From positions 44,176,001 to 44,240,000 of the forward strand of contig NC_134539.1 in the NCBI RefSeq assembly GCF_050624435.1: DNA of 64,000 nucleotides. The letters are read 5' to 3'. The stretch's first letter is position 1; each line of letters begins with the position of its first letter. Below, piece after piece: positions 1 through 11,345 of this stretch. A model generated the notes under the pieces. That model was given only the letters and a program-made list of their open reading frames with translations, made no database searches and was not told the DNA's origin. This stretch comes from Tenrec ecaudatus (Eukaryota; Chordata; Mammalia; Afrosoricida; Tenrecidae). A program made the translations under genes and the position numbers.

Positions 1-1060
1 CTTTTTGATTGACCCTCCATGATGTCATTTCCAAGGTCTGTTCCCTCCTGATAACATGTTCACATGAAACAAAGTCTGGCCAGTTTTACTTCTAATGAGC
101 ATCCAGCCATACTTCTTCCAAAATAGATTTGTGTGTTCTTCTGACAGTCCATACTTAATATTCTTCACCAACACGATAATTCGAACGCATCAGGTCTTTC
201 TGTCTTCATGGTTCATTGTCCGGTTTTCACCAACCTATGAAGTGAGTGAAAATACTAGGGCTTGGGTCAGGCACATCTGAGTCCTTAAAATGATAGGCTT
301 CCTTTATAACACTTTAAAAAGGTCTTTTGCAAAGGATTTGCCCAATTCCAAATATCATTTCATTTCTTTTCCAAAGATCCTATGAGCACTGATTGTGGAT
401 AGAAGTGAAATGAAATCCTTGACAACTTCAATCGTTTCTCCATTTATCACGATGTTGCCTATTGGCCCAGTTGTGAGGCATTTGGTTGCCTCCGTGTTGA
501 AGTGTGATCCATACTGCAGCCTGTAGTCTTGAGCTTCATCAGTAAGTAAATGTTTCAAGTCCTCCTCATTTTCAGGAGAAAAAAAAAAGTTGTGTCATCT
601 GAAAATCACAGGTGGTTAATGAGCCATCCTCCAATCCAATTCTTCATCTAGTCTTGCTTCTCTGATTATTTGCTCAGCATACAGATTACGTAAGTGTGGT
701 GAAAGGACAAGCCCAGATACATTCGTTCAATGGTTTTAAACCACACAATATCCCCTTGTGCTGTGAGAATAACTGCCTCAGTCTATATATAGTTCTATGT
801 AAGCAAAATTAAGTAAGAGTGCTGAAATTCTCGTCTTTTCAGGGTTGTGTATCATTCGTTACAATTCACACAGCTGAAGGCCATTGTGTCGTCAGGAAAA
901 CATCTCTCTGGTATTCTCTGCTTTCAGCCAGATCCATGTGGTACCGGCAATGATATCCCGTGTTCTGTGGCCTCTGCTAAGTGTAGCTGGACCAGTATTT
1001 CCTGTTGTTGGACGACTGCAAACATTTTGGAACTATCTTTGGCAAAATTTTGCTGGATCC
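1..1060 (-). mobile_element. RTE/BovB-type LINE fragment, reverse orientation, cut by window edge
   Basis: Read on the minus strand this matches the afrotherian RTE family from mid reverse transcriptase toward the 3' end, which lies at or beyond position 1. A minus reading frame at 355-558 keeps the C-terminal RT pattern NGETIEVVKDFISLL, the counterpart of the (D)GETVETVSDFIFLG stretch of BovB-like RT. Further along the minus strand (840-1060) are sequences for the RT palm and fingers region, with stops and frame breaks. It is a dead copy. The same family recurs at least nine more times here, often with a GTTGTT-type tail at its 3' end. Family naming is from memory. Confidence 0.8.
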
Positions 1061-2378
1061 CTAAATCATGAAGGTGTAAGAAACTGTAAACTGTGTGGCT
1101 TCCTCAGCTACTGGGTGGACTTTTCTAAAATAACTTCTACCTCAAGAGACCTATCCCAGTACATGATACATCGTTTCTCATAATTTCTTCCATCCTTTCT
1201 CAACAAATTCACACTGCACAGACCAAAGGACATTTTCCACATTATAATAAGAGAACTAACACGTAGGCAAGAGACACTGATTATAAAGTTCACTGTGAGC
1301 CTCGATACACATCTGAAACCCAGATGTGGCAAAATTTAACCAGCATTAAAGCAAGGATCAAACAAACAATGTTTAAGAAAAAGGAAAGTGAAAAAGATTT
1401 TGTAAGCCTGAAATAGTGGTATATGATAAAAATTACCTTGTACTTAAAATGTTCTCACAATGAGCTAAAATGTTACCAATGCTGATTTCTTAAGTTAAGA
1501 CAAAAACATAGACAGTGGCTGTAGTTGGATTACTTCCTAGATGATAGGTCTGGTCTGGTCATGATAATTCCGTCCTCCTGGCCAATCATTGATTTGAGAA
1601 TAAGCCATCAACCCAGTAGTCTTCAGATAAAATTTCTCTCGCTTCAAAAGAAGACCCAGAAATATGTTGGCACCCACTTTTTCCTCTGAATGAAGCTAAC
1701 CCTGACCATATAACACTGAGGGAAAGTAACTGACTTTTTGAAATAGCATCGCCGGATCAATGTATCTAAAATCCCTGGATGACACTGTTCCTTTGAACTG
1801 CTGACTACATGAAATAACCATTCCCCTGATTGTTAAAATACATGTCACTTATAACCACAATTATACCAGTACACATCATCTATCAACTTTATTTAAAGGT
1901 AAGAAGAGACTTGTTGATGTTATGCAAACAAGCCAAACAAATATTAAATAACAAAGTAGGCTAGGAGACTATTCAATCCATCTTATTTCAAAGCCCCCTA
2001 GCTAACCACACAATGAAATAGACTCATTTTCTTTTCTTTCTTTTTTTTCCCATAAATTTGGGGCATTGACAACCTCCTTATTTCATCTGAGAAAAGTGCA
2101 GGATTTAAGTTACCCTAAAATCCACTTGACTCCCTTTTGGGATCTTCCATATTACTCCTTTTTCCCACTGAAATGATAATGCAAATTCTGAAGGGATTAA
2201 AGCAGAGAATATAGAGCTCCTCAATCATTTTTGCATTTGTAAGGTATTCGAAAATACTAAAAATATTGGACAGCATTTGAAGGTATTAAATTTCCTCTAG
2301 TAATCATAAAACACTGTCTTACTGTTGTGGACTGCCCTGATTTGGCATAGATATCTGATCTTTATTTATTACTGACCT
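1061..2378. other. Intergenic DNA, no recognised feature
   Basis: AT-rich sequence without a convincing gene, RNA or repeat that I can name. The short open frames have no recognisable protein pattern. Very old, diverged repeats could be present but are beyond what I can see by eye. Confidence 0.5.
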
Positions 2379-2866
2379 TTTGTTAGTCTGAGAAAACTAG
2401 AGAAACAAATTCCTTGACACTCATATGTGTATAAGCAAGAGCTTTATATACAAAAGCAATTGAATATTGAAAAAACATCCCAGTCCAGTCAAAATCAGGT
2501 CCATAAGTCCAATATTAGCCCATTGTCTGATACCAATCTATAAATCCTCTTCATACTCATGAAACACATGCAATGATGCCAAATGCAGGAAGATCACAGG
2601 CCAATGGGTGGAAAGTCTTGTGGATCCAGTGGCAGTAAAAGCATCTCAGTGGGATTGTGGGTATACAAGTGGCTCCTCCAGCTCCAGGGCTCTGGCTGCG
2701 TCAGCATAGCTCCATCAGGCTCACTGTCAGTATTGTCTGTCAGGGAGTGAGTGTATCCTACCTCCAGTGAGTCATTGCCATGCCTCCAAATTAGGTCATC
2801 AAGCTGTAACCTGATTGAAAGGCCAAACTCCTCCCCTTCCCCAAGTTGACAGATTATGTAACTGCC
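2379..2866 (-). mobile_element. MaLR-like solo LTR, reverse
   Basis: On the minus strand the element ends in a block reading TTTGTTTCTCTAG followed by a CAGACTAACA terminus, with a TATATAAAGCTCTT-type TATA region about 50-70 bp before that end, the layout of ERVL-MaLR LTRs. The other end has the head shared with 10810-11345 and 56444-57006 (a block reading AATTTGAGG or similar). No internal retroviral coding sequence flanks it, so it is a solo LTR. Assignment to MaLR is by terminal pattern and memory of MLT1-like ends; a lineage-specific family name cannot be given. Confidence 0.6.
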
Positions 2867-2971
2867 GCACTTCAGATGTTAACAATTCTTACCTCTCTTG
2901 AAGCAAATATCATTCTCTCTACTTTATACCAAATTGCACAGCTCCTAAGTTCATCATACCTTCTGACAAAT

Positions 2972-2973
<2 letters not shown>

Positions 2974-3006
<33 letters not shown>
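2974..3006. repeat. (TG)n microsatellite
   Basis: About 16 perfect TG dinucleotides. Likely polymorphic in length and able to adopt Z-DNA; no gene context. Confidence 0.95.
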
Positions 3007-3009
<3 letters not shown>

Positions 3010-3154
3010 AGTGTGCTTAGTTTACACTTGAATCACATTTTGGTGGTACACTTGGGGAAGGCTCATGATGTACATATCTATCAATCTTGACACACCATTC
3101 AAAAACCATGAGTTGATTAAAGAGATAGATCTATATATACCAATTACAATTCTA

Positions 3155-3345
3155 GGCCCTCCGGTAGTAGTGCTTATTTGTCTGCTAAAGGAAAAGTCAA
3201 CGGCAGCTCCATAAGCGACAGATGGGGCAGTCTGCTTTGATGAAGACGTACAACCTTGGAAAATTTATGGTGCACTTCTGCTCTGTCCTACACAGTCACT
3301 GTGAGTCAGAATTCATTAGATGTCGACAGCTTTGGTTGTTTGTTT
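3155..3345 (+). mobile_element. AfroSINE, diverged
   Basis: Shows the AfroSINE order: a degenerate tRNA-derived head, then the GGGGCAGT...CTGCTCTGTCCT...GTCACTGTGAGTCAGAATTCA 3' half, which imitates the RTE 3' end and ends in a GTTTG-rich tail. Many substitutions mark it as old. Known family behaviour: non-autonomous, mobilised by RTE enzymes. Confidence 0.7.
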
Positions 3346-3794
3346 GCTTTTCCTTCCTTTCTTTCTTTTTTTTTGTCTGTCTCTCTAGTAATCAGAAATG
3401 TAGCGTGATGCTTTCCTGGTTCCCTTGGCTCTTATAAGTGGAGCTTTACCTCATCTATCTCCATTCCAGGTCAAAGTCTTCTTTGGCCCAGCTAAGTAAG
3501 TTCTACGCGGCTAAATCCCGAGATATGTCAATTAGAGAGGGGAAAGAGAAAAAGACCATGTGCCTAGGTGAATGTCTGGGTGCACACAGGTGGATTGGTC
3601 CACAAGAAGGATCCAGGAGCCTGGTAACCCTGGCAATGGGTTCTGATAGCATCTGGCTTTGAGCCAGCAAACTGGCCATCACCTATGTTGGGGCATTGGA
3701 AACTTGTGCAGCAGCCCTCAGGACCTATCAACACAACCTTGAGCTTCTGTCCTCACCTTGATGCTGCTGTTGCTTCACTTTTTTTAATGTCATA
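3346..3794. other. Intergenic DNA, no recognised feature
   Basis: Short open frames here lack any known protein pattern. A T-rich stretch near 3350-3375 is probably the SINE tail. Confidence 0.45.
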
Positions 3795-5135
3795 ATTTTA
3801 TTTTTTATTTTTCCCACTTTTTTATTAATCATTTTATCAGGAGCTCTTATAGATATAACAATTCATAATTCAACTATCAACCATAATTATTTAATCATCT
3901 TGAATTCTTTTATATCAGCCCCCCTTTATTGCCTTCCTCCCCCACCCTAGCCCCCAGGAACATATATATATCCATATCTTACACCATCCAATATCTATTT
4001 ACCTACAATTCTGTTATTCATTCTCCTTGAGTGGAGTTATACAGTCATCATTGCTATCAACTCTCCCTCCCCACCCCACATCCCACACACTCAAGGAATC
4101 ATTACTGCCATTACTTATTCTGAAGGATTATTTATCTTGGCTTTCATGCATTGAATGATCTTAATTATGCAAATGAGCATGCACAGCTCTAACAAGATTA
4201 ATGAGGTGAAACAAAAACCATAATAGTGATGGGAGGAAATATTAAAGAACTAGAGGATAGTTACATGTTTCAACAGTGCTGTACCACCCTGCATTTATCA
4301 TCCCTTCCAAATGGCTCTTCTGAGAGGGACTGTCCAATCATCTTACAGGTGGGTTTTGGGGCTCCACTACATCCATGCCTCTTCACATCAATTTGGTTGC
4401 TTGTTTTTGAACTTCTGATACCACTTTCCGTGGACAACTCATGATCACACAGACTAGTGTGCTTCTTCCATATGGGCTTTGTTGCTACACTGCTAGATGG
4501 CCACTTGTTTAATGTCAAACCTTTTAGACCCCAGATGATATATCTTTTAATAGCCGGGCACCATCAGCTTTCTTCACCACATTTGTTTATGCGCCCATTT
4601 TGTCAGGGAGGTGAGTATCATACAGTGTGACATGATTAGAACAAACCATTCTTGTACTGAGATTTAAGGAGAGGGCCAGAGTCCATCTGCTTCCTTGTTG
4701 TATTTACATACATATACATACATAGACAAATACACCCATATTTATATGTTTACATATATACATATCTATATTTATACCTATATATATATACTTTTTTACT
4801 TTCTTCTTCTCTCCTTACTTTCTTTTTTTTTTCCCTCTCCTCCTGTCCCCTATCATGTTTACCCATTATTCACCTCTCAGTAATTCCTCTTGGATGCATT
4901 TTTTTAATTGGTCAAACACAACCAGGAACACTACACCTTCCTCTTCATCATTTTAGAACTCTTGCTACTCCCCCATCCTTGTAGTTATTGGCACACTGCT
5001 CATGTCCTCCTGCCTCCTCCCCTCCTCCCCAACCCCCTTCCCTCGGAACCACTGGTCCTCTTGCTGTCTCCTTAGGATGGCTTATCCTGCCTATCTCATA
5101 TAGATAAACACCAAAAGAAAAGAGAGAAAGAGAAA
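3795..5135 (-). mobile_element. L1-like LINE 3' UTR copy, reverse
   Basis: Minus-strand 3' end of the abundant element seen also at 21952-23209, 33464-34835 and 53880-55625. Diagnostic blocks: a TTTATTAATCATTTTAT end (reverse of AATAAAATGATT plus A-tail), a pyrimidine-rich stretch near 3918-3955 (G-rich polypurine tract on the element strand), and the conserved block around 4440-4600 containing GCTAGATGGCCACTTGTTTA and a GATAGCCGGGCACCATCAGC-like motif. It carries only one copy of that block, unlike 21952-23209 and 53880-55625. The G-rich tract before the poly-A signal is typical of L1 3' UTRs; I infer L1 but cannot show ORF2 attached. About 1.3 kb, diverged. Confidence 0.65.
4697..4793. repeat. 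TACATA/TATA-rich simple repeat
   Basis: Degenerate TACATA and TATA runs inside the reverse LINE 3' UTR, corresponding to an AT-rich segment also visible in the sister copies near 33840 and 54330. Confidence 0.8.
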
Positions 5136-6650
5136 GACCATGCAAATAGTTCCACGTATAACTAGTATCCTGACCCAGAGTAGATGAATATCTCTTTATT
5201 AAATAGAGAGCAGTCCCTGTTATAATTCACCAATCCAATCCTTTTTTCTTTCAGGGTTCCATATCCTGAGACCTGCTTACCTAACAGCCCATTTAATCCT
5301 CAGCATCTGTGACAGAAAGGCCTGCCTCCTACAAGTACCCGTTGCTCTTCCTACGGTCAGGGATGGAGCGGTCTAGTGCCCCCACCCCAACCCATTACAC
5401 CTTTAGACTTTCAGTGTGGCCCCCTTGTGAGCAACCCCCATGGCTTTTGGTTTTGATTCATTATAATCTTCTATAAGAAATTCTAAAAATAGGTCAACAT
5501 AGAAGATGAGGTTGCCAAAGATGGCTTTACAAAAGTGGGAGATTCCCCAACAAGACTGAAAGATGAGTAGTCATGCCTATCAGAGAAAGCAGCTTGATAA
5601 GAACATAGAAGAAAGATTCCAGAAGGAGAGAATAGTATAGGCAAAGGCACGGTGGTACCTATTTACAGAAGATGGATTTGACTGACCGTGGGCCGATCAT
5701 TGGGCCCAAAGAGAGCCTTGGCCCATCCAAGCTCAACAAAGAGAACAGAGCTTTGTAAGAATGTCTACAAACTTGCTAGTGCAAATTGTTAATCAATTCA
5801 GCTGTTCATTGAACGATCTGAGACTACTCAGAGGTGCCTTGGAAGAAAGGTGTATAATCTCCTACCAAATGTTTAGCCACTTGATGAAGCAGGGGGTTAT
5901 GTACTCTGACACACTTGAGAGTGCCATGAACATGTCCAGGCCAATTTTCGCTGCATAAACTTTAAGAGACTAATTATTGTTATTATTAGACTCATAAAAC
6001 ACTTCAAAGAACAAAATAAAATAAAGAATGCCACACTGTAAAAATCATTACATATATACACATTCTATAAGTTGACATTTACAATGGTAACTATTATTTA
6101 TTTTATATGATAAGAAAATTGAATTTCACTAAAAGTAGATACTTTGCTGGTAATCAGATAAGCTAATTGCTTAAACTTTATGGGAAATCCTCCTTTCATC
6201 AGAGAACCAGCCCTTCCCTTTGAGCATCTGGCGAGCTAAGATTATGGGGGAATTTAGCATGCATATTTAGATTAATACTACTGAGCATAGAGCAATGACT
6301 ATATAAATCATGGAATTGGAAAGGATATTATGTCTTTTCTGCCTTATATACTTCAAAACTATGCTGTCTTAATATAAAAATTAATTAGGAACATTGTAAT
6401 TTCATCTGATATAGATAGTGATATTATTTTTTGATAGTGATATTATTATAAATTTCAAATTTCTTTATTTTGCATTTAAGAATATATATATATATTACTT
6501 TCTTGAGTTTAAAGTAATCTATATTCATTTTACAAAATTTGGGAGGGAAATTTCACTTTAATCCTACTACCTGTCTAATATTTTGAAATAATATTTGAAT
6601 AGATAGAAATATTTTTAAAATTTCTATCTATGCATGTGTCATAGTTTTTG
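5136..6650. other. Intergenic DNA, possibly old repeat fossils
   Basis: No gene recognised. A 65-codon frame at 5761-5958 has no known family pattern. The stretch near 5610-5660 (AGAAGGAGAGAATAGTATAG, then AAAGGCA) resembles an ancient mammalian interspersed repeat but is too weak to name. Around 6414-6446 a GATAGTGATATTATT unit is present twice. Confidence 0.4.
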
Positions 6651-7131
6651 AGGTGCCAAAATGGCACTTGTAAAAAGATAAAGGTGGAGTTTAGACTGTA
6701 AATCAGGTTGAGGTTGCATCCTGGTGAAGCCCTTTGGAGGTATGACCTAGATATGTAATGACTCTGTGGAGAATGTGTGTGTGTGTGTGTGTGTTTCTCT
6801 CTTTCCTTCATTCCCTATCTCCCCCTTCACCTTCCCACTGGCTGACCACCCTGAGAGCTGCTGGAGCCCTGCCATGTATCCACCAACCTTGGATCCACAC
6901 GTCTTTGCATCCATCAGCCTGTGTGATCTGCCTGCATTCTGTATCATTGTGCATGGCTGTGTGAGTCTGAAGAGTAATTTATGTACCAGTATCTGACTTA
7001 CAAACTTGACTTGGATTGGGCTGGGACACTTTCTTGATATATAACTACTTCTTGATATAAAACTCTTTCTTATACATATATGCGTGTCACTGGATTTGTT
7101 TCTCTAGTCAACCTGACCTAACACAGTACAT
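6650..7131 (+). mobile_element. MaLR-like solo LTR
   Basis: Ends in GGATTTGTTTCTCTAG then a CCTAACACAG terminus, with CTTGATATAAAACTCTTTC upstream as TATA region. The body (CATCAGCCTGTGTGATC...GCATTCTGTATCATTG) aligns with the LTR at 46011-46433. The left boundary is approximate because the 5' part is diverged. A GT microsatellite (6774-6794) lies inside. No retroviral genes adjoin. Confidence 0.6.
6774..6794. repeat. (GT)n microsatellite
   Basis: About ten GT units inside the LTR-like element. Confidence 0.9.
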
Positions 7132-7487
7132 GTATACTTTATTAGCCCCAATTTCTTTCTTAGATGGGTTATCAACTAAAGAGGAAGAAAAGATAAACAG
7201 ACCATTTCAATTATGTAAAACTCTGTTTGCTGAATGAACCACAGGATAGGATTGCTTCAAGGCTGCTTTGGAGCAACTTGGGGCTTAAAAGGACACTTTG
7301 ACCCAGTTCAACGGAAGATAGCTGGACAGAATGTCTAGGTTGTTGAGCATTCTCAAGTCAGGGAAACCCTTCTGGATTTTCCTAACTGAATGGTAAGGAA
7401 GGTCTCTGAGACATAATTGAACAGCTACTCACAAGTTGTAGTCCCAGTAAAGATGGGCTCACTACGTGAATCCATAATCCCACCGCC
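7132..7487. other. Intergenic DNA, no recognised feature
   Basis: Nothing recognisable on either strand. Confidence 0.45.
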
Positions 7488-7990
7488 TTCCTTATTGTTC
7501 CCCTTCCACATGGACATGGGGTAATTGAGCACACCGGAGCAGGCACACTTTAGTTCTCAGAATGACACCCAGCACTGCTGAGAGATCTTGTGCAGTAGAC
7601 TTGCCCCACACAATGCAGTCTTGGATTTCTTGACCACTTCTTCCATGAGCATTGATAGTGGATACAAACAAGATAAAATTCTTGACAGCTCCAATTTTTG
7701 CTCTGTTGATCATGATGTTGTTTGTTGATCCAGTTTTGAGAATCTTGGTTTTCTTTACAATGAGTTACAATCCATACTGAAGACTATAGTCTTTTATTTT
7801 CATCAGCAAGTGCTTCAAGTCCTCCTTGTTTCAGCAAGTAATGTTATGTCATCTGTACATTGCATGTTTTTAATAAACCTTCATCCAATCCTGCATTCTT
7901 CTTCATGTACCTCAGCACTCTATTTACTTAGGATTCAGATCGAATGCGTATGGTGAAAAGATACTAAGTACAGTGAAAGGTAGAGCTAAT
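7488..7990 (-). mobile_element. RTE-type LINE fragment, reverse
   Basis: Minus-strand C-terminal RT region of the RTE family: the frame at 7492-7713 reads MINRAKIGAVKNFILF then STINAHGRSGQEIQDCIVWGKS, matching the (NGE)-(VKDFI)-(LGS)-(I..G.S.QEIK.R...GK) series seen at 355-558 and 19048-19317. Next to it on the minus strand (7730-7960) are the reversed RT-tail sequences. Truncated at both ends and frame-broken. Confidence 0.75.
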
Positions 7991-8784
7991 ACTGGCTCTC
8001 ATGAACTAATCTGATTGTTTTTAGCTACTCTTGGAAAAACAGAGCGTTAAAAGGTGTTATAAGTATGAACAATAAAGGCTGGGGCCATGAAGATAATTGT
8101 TAACACTGATACAATTGTCCGGAGTGACGACCAGGTACCAAATTGACACTCCTAAAATCTAACCTGCCCAGCAATCTATGTTCCCTACAAACAATAAAAT
8201 CTTACAAGACCACTCAAGGTCTAGTTCTAAGGAACACGTGACTCTAACCTTGAAATGCAACAATCAATTCATAAATCATATCATCTACCTCAACTGGATA
8301 GAACAAAATTCCAGCCATAACACGAGGAGAATTGCTGCTACATAATCCTTTTCTCTCACACGCTGTGTGTGTGTGTGTGTGTGTGTGTGTGTCATCACAG
8401 AACATCCCTTAATTTCTGCAGCTAATGAAGCTTCCAGGCTTAGAATCTGCCTTTCCTTCAGATTGAAAAGGTCCGATCCCTAATTTCCCAATGAAAATTC
8501 CATGCACCCAGAAGTTGTTGAATAAAACTGCTTTCTTGGGACATGGTTCTGTGAAACATATTCTTCGTCTTTTGTAGATACTAGTTACGGAACCCTCTGA
8601 GGTTCTTCATTAATTCCCACATGATACTTTCAATAACCTAAAGAAAAAGCAGAAATATTTGGATCACATATATCCCAGGCAATGTATGAAGTTCTAGAAG
8701 AAAATACACACTAAAAGAAAATACTGTTTATGTGTTCAACAGCCTTGCTGTATATAGATATAAGGACGAGCAGCTCAAGAGCTA
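7991..8784. other. Intergenic DNA with GT microsatellite
   Basis: No gene or named repeat apart from the (GT)n at about 8364-8392. The block 8140-8330 has few stops on short scales but no protein pattern. Confidence 0.5.
8364..8392. repeat. (TG)n microsatellite
   Basis: About 14 perfect TG units. Confidence 0.95.
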
Positions 8785-8912
8785 AAAGGAGCCCTTGCAT
8801 CACCGTGGCCAACCAGTGCTCAACTGCTCACTAAATGACTGGTAGTTCCAACCCACCAGCTGGTAGAAAGATCAGGCAGTCTGCTTCCGGAGAGATGTAC
8901 AGTCTTGGCATG
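8785..8912 (+). mobile_element. AfroSINE 5' part
   Basis: Contains the tRNA-derived head (CTCAACTGCTCACTAAATGACTGG, with a box-B-like GTTCCAACCCACCAGC) and the following AAGATCAGGCAGTCTGCTTCC segment, ending in the TACAGTCTTGG motif found in several other AfroSINEs here. The 3' half is missing, replaced by the L1 sequence that follows. Confidence 0.65.
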
Positions 8913-8924
8913 GAAAGACAAGGG

Positions 8925-9328
8925 ACATGACTCTGAAATGTATAGAAAACTTCAACACCTCAACAACAAAACACAAGCATTTCAATTAAGAATGGGCAGA
9001 GGACATGAAAAGACACTTCACCAAAGAGCACTAACAAGGGACCGACAGAGATATGAAACAGGCTTATTGTGCTCACTAATCATGAGAAAGATACAAATCA
9101 AAACAATGAGATATCATCTCACTGCAGCCTTACTTAATAGTGACTTTCAAAAACACAGAGAACAACAGGTATTGTTGTGGGTGAGCAGATTGGAACCCTC
9201 GTACACGACTGGTATGATTGTAAAGTAGTGCAACCACTATGGAAAACAGTATTTTGCTTCCTTAAATAATTGGAAATATAAATATCATATGATCTAGTCA
9301 TCCCTATACCAGGTATATGTCTTAGAAG
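8925..9328 (+). mobile_element. Old L1 3' region, 5' segment (split by SPIN)
   Basis: Matches the standard mammalian L1M-type 3' region: blocks for 'aatgggca(a/g)aggac', 'cacttcaccaaag', 'caaatcaaaacaatgagatatcat', then 'ctggtatgattgtaaagtagtgcaacc'. The 107-codon frame at 8905-9228 is just a chance open frame across this noncoding part. The element resumes at 9555 after an inserted DNA transposon. Confidence 0.8.
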
Positions 9329-9554
9329 CAGTTGTCCTCAAACTACTGCCCGCAGGCCACATGCAGCCCACCGAGGACATTTATCTGGCCTGCCGGGTGT
9401 TTTTGTGCCGTTTGGGTTTTTTTACTTCAAAATTAGGTATGTGCAGTGTGCCTAGGAATTTGTTCATAGTTTGTTTTTTAACTATAGTCTGGCCCTCCAA
9501 TGGGTCTGAGGGACAGTGAACTGGCCCCCTGTTTAAAAAGTTTGAGGCCCCCTG
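9329..9554 (-). mobile_element. SPIN-type hAT miniature transposon
   Basis: A 226-bp element with imperfect terminal inverted repeats (left CAGTTGTCCTCAAAC, right reverse complement CAGGGGGCCTCAAAC). Internal hallmark blocks on the minus strand: GGCCAGTTCACTGTCCCTC, GGAGGGCCAGACTATAG, then CAAATTCCTAGGCACACTGC, and CCCGGCAGGCCAGATAAATG near the other end. Order and length match the SPIN_NA miniature elements known from tenrec, bushbaby, bats and others. It has no coding capacity and depended on a SPIN transposase in trans. Flanking 8-mers (CTTAGAAG and TGAGAAAT) are only weakly alike, so the target duplication has decayed or the ends are off by a base. Orientation is nominal. Confidence 0.85.
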
Positions 9555-9910
9555 TGAGAAATAAGAACCCTGACACAAACAACTATGGGTACACCCATAT
9601 TCACTGCAGCATTATTCACAAGAGAAAAAAGATGGAAACACTCTAACCTAATGGATAAATGCACGATGGGATATTCACACATTGGGATGCTACGGGATGT
9701 TAGAGAACAGCAATAGATCCGAGAAACACCTCAGAACATGGGTGAACCTGGAAAACATGGAGCTGAGGGAAATTACTCAGTTACAAAACAACAAACAATG
9801 TATCAGACCCCGACTATAAAAAGTCCAGAAAGATTTTTTTGAAGGTTACCAGGCATCAGGGGGAAGAGAGGATAAATCACTAACTAGAAGACAGACATAT
9901 ATTTACTTGA
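9555..9910 (+). mobile_element. Old L1 3' region, 3' segment (after SPIN)
   Basis: Continues the L1 3' region: 'gggtacacccatattcactgcagcattattcacaa', then 'acctaatggataaatg' and 'aacatggagctgaggg' blocks. Joining 9328 to 9555 restores a contiguous L1 reading of the sequence, which shows the SPIN element landed inside an existing L1. Confidence 0.78.
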
Positions 9911-9925
9911 GTAAGTAATTGAATT

Positions 9926-10433
9926 AGTTTATTGTGTCAATCTGGCCGATAAACACAGGTGGGATTAATTGAAGGGTGAAGAGATAAGGGCTCAGTGAGC
10001 CCAGCCTTTCGACTTCTCAGGTCTCTTGCTTCATGATGGTCGGACCAGGGTGCAGCTGCCTTAGCCAGTTCCCTGCTTCAGCTGGCAAGGCTCACTTCCT
10101 GCAAGACATCCCCAAGGAGAAACAGCATGGACTACCTCAATGCAGCCTTGGGTGCTGGAGCAGCTGTGTGGAGCCCCCTGCCAGTGCTGAGATGTTTACA
10201 CATTCACTGATTTGGCTTTCCGCCTACAGTAGGTGTCATAGTGTGTGTTTTGTGAGATGGAGGAGGACTTTGAGGATTGGTGTTGGACATATGGGTTAAT
10301 GTTGGACTTGTGGGCTTGGGCAGCACTGGTTTGGGATGTTTTCTTGATATGCACTTAACCTTTATATAAAACTCTCTCTTATTCATGAGTTTCTGTGAAT
10401 TTGTTTCTCTAAAGTACCCAAACTAACACAGTA
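9926..10433 (+). mobile_element. MaLR-like solo LTR
   Basis: Head TTAGTTTATTGTGTCAATCT, then AAACACAGGTGGGATTAATT, shared with 41662-42130; tail GAATTTGTTTCTCTAAAG then CAAACTAACACAG shared with the other LTRs. A TTTATATAAAACTCTCTC TATA region lies about 50 bp before the end. Possible 5-bp duplication (GTAAT left, GTAAG right). No viral genes adjoin. Confidence 0.6.
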
Positions 10434-10809
10434 AGATACAATGGCACAAAATAGACCTTGATGAGCACAAAAGTTAAAAACATAATCTTGTAATAACAAT
10501 AATCTATAATTGGATACATAGACACACAGCTGAACAGGTCTAGGAAGGAAAATGGGACTACATTCAGGAATGCATATAGAGTTGCCAGGCTTTTTCTACA
10601 TGCATATTTATGTGCTGGAAAAAAATTCATAAATACACTAGACCAAACAGAGGACAAAGTTATGAAAACTCCTTAGCCATAATCAAACACCTTGAGGGAA
10701 TGTGTAGTGGGATCTGTGGGTTCAGGACTATAGCCTCAAGATCAACTGGCCTAACATAGTCTACAAATACAATGTTCTGTGTCCTTCTTTGGTGGACGGC
10801 AACTGGGAT
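10434..10809. other. Intergenic DNA between two LTRs
   Basis: AT-rich, no recognised gene. It lies between two oppositely oriented LTR-like elements but holds no gag, pol or env pattern, so the pair is not a provirus. Confidence 0.5.
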
Positions 10810-11345
10810 TGTGTTACTCTGGGTAGACTAGAGAAACAAATCCATGGATTTATATGTGTATAAGAAAGAGGTTTATATACAAGAGCAACTGAACATTGAG
10901 AAAACCTCCCAGCCCAGTCCAGATCAAGTCTATAAGTCCAATATCAGCCCATATGTCTCGATACCAATCTATAAAGTCCTCTTCAGACTCACGAATCACA
11001 TGCAATGACGCCAGATGTGGAAGATCACAGGCCAGTGGGTAGAAAGTCTTTGGATCCAGTGACATTGGAAACATCTCGGCACTGGCAGGGGTCTCTGCAT
11101 GGCTCTCTGAACACAGGCTGCATCAGGGTGGGTCCATGTGGCTTGTCTTCTGCAATGTCTCCCAAGGAGGAGCAGAGAGAGAAGTGTCTCTCACCTCCAA
11201 GGAGAAAGTAGGAGATTTCCCAGAATTCTCAGGAGAAGGCCATGCCCACACAGAGGCCTCATTGGCTATCTCCAGATTGACAGCCTAGACTCCACCCCTA
11301 CACTCTTCATCCTTAAATTGACACCAGCTTAGGTGACAACCACAG
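10810..11345 (-). mobile_element. MaLR-like solo LTR, reverse
   Basis: Same family as 56444-57006: on the minus strand it starts near a GGTGTCAATTTAAGGAT head, includes the TGGGCATGGCCTTCTCCTGA block, and ends in TTTGTTTCTCTAGTCTACCC. The 3' terminal TATA region is TTGTATATAAACCTC. Solo, no coding remnants. Confidence 0.65.

Noticed and set aside
8905..9228. 107-codon plus frame
   Set aside because: Spans an AfroSINE edge and an old L1 3' region; the aligned L1 sequence is noncoding in the family.
9926..11345. Possible provirus between two LTRs
   Set aside because: The two LTR-like elements are in opposite orientation, belong to different subfamilies and enclose no retroviral coding sequence.
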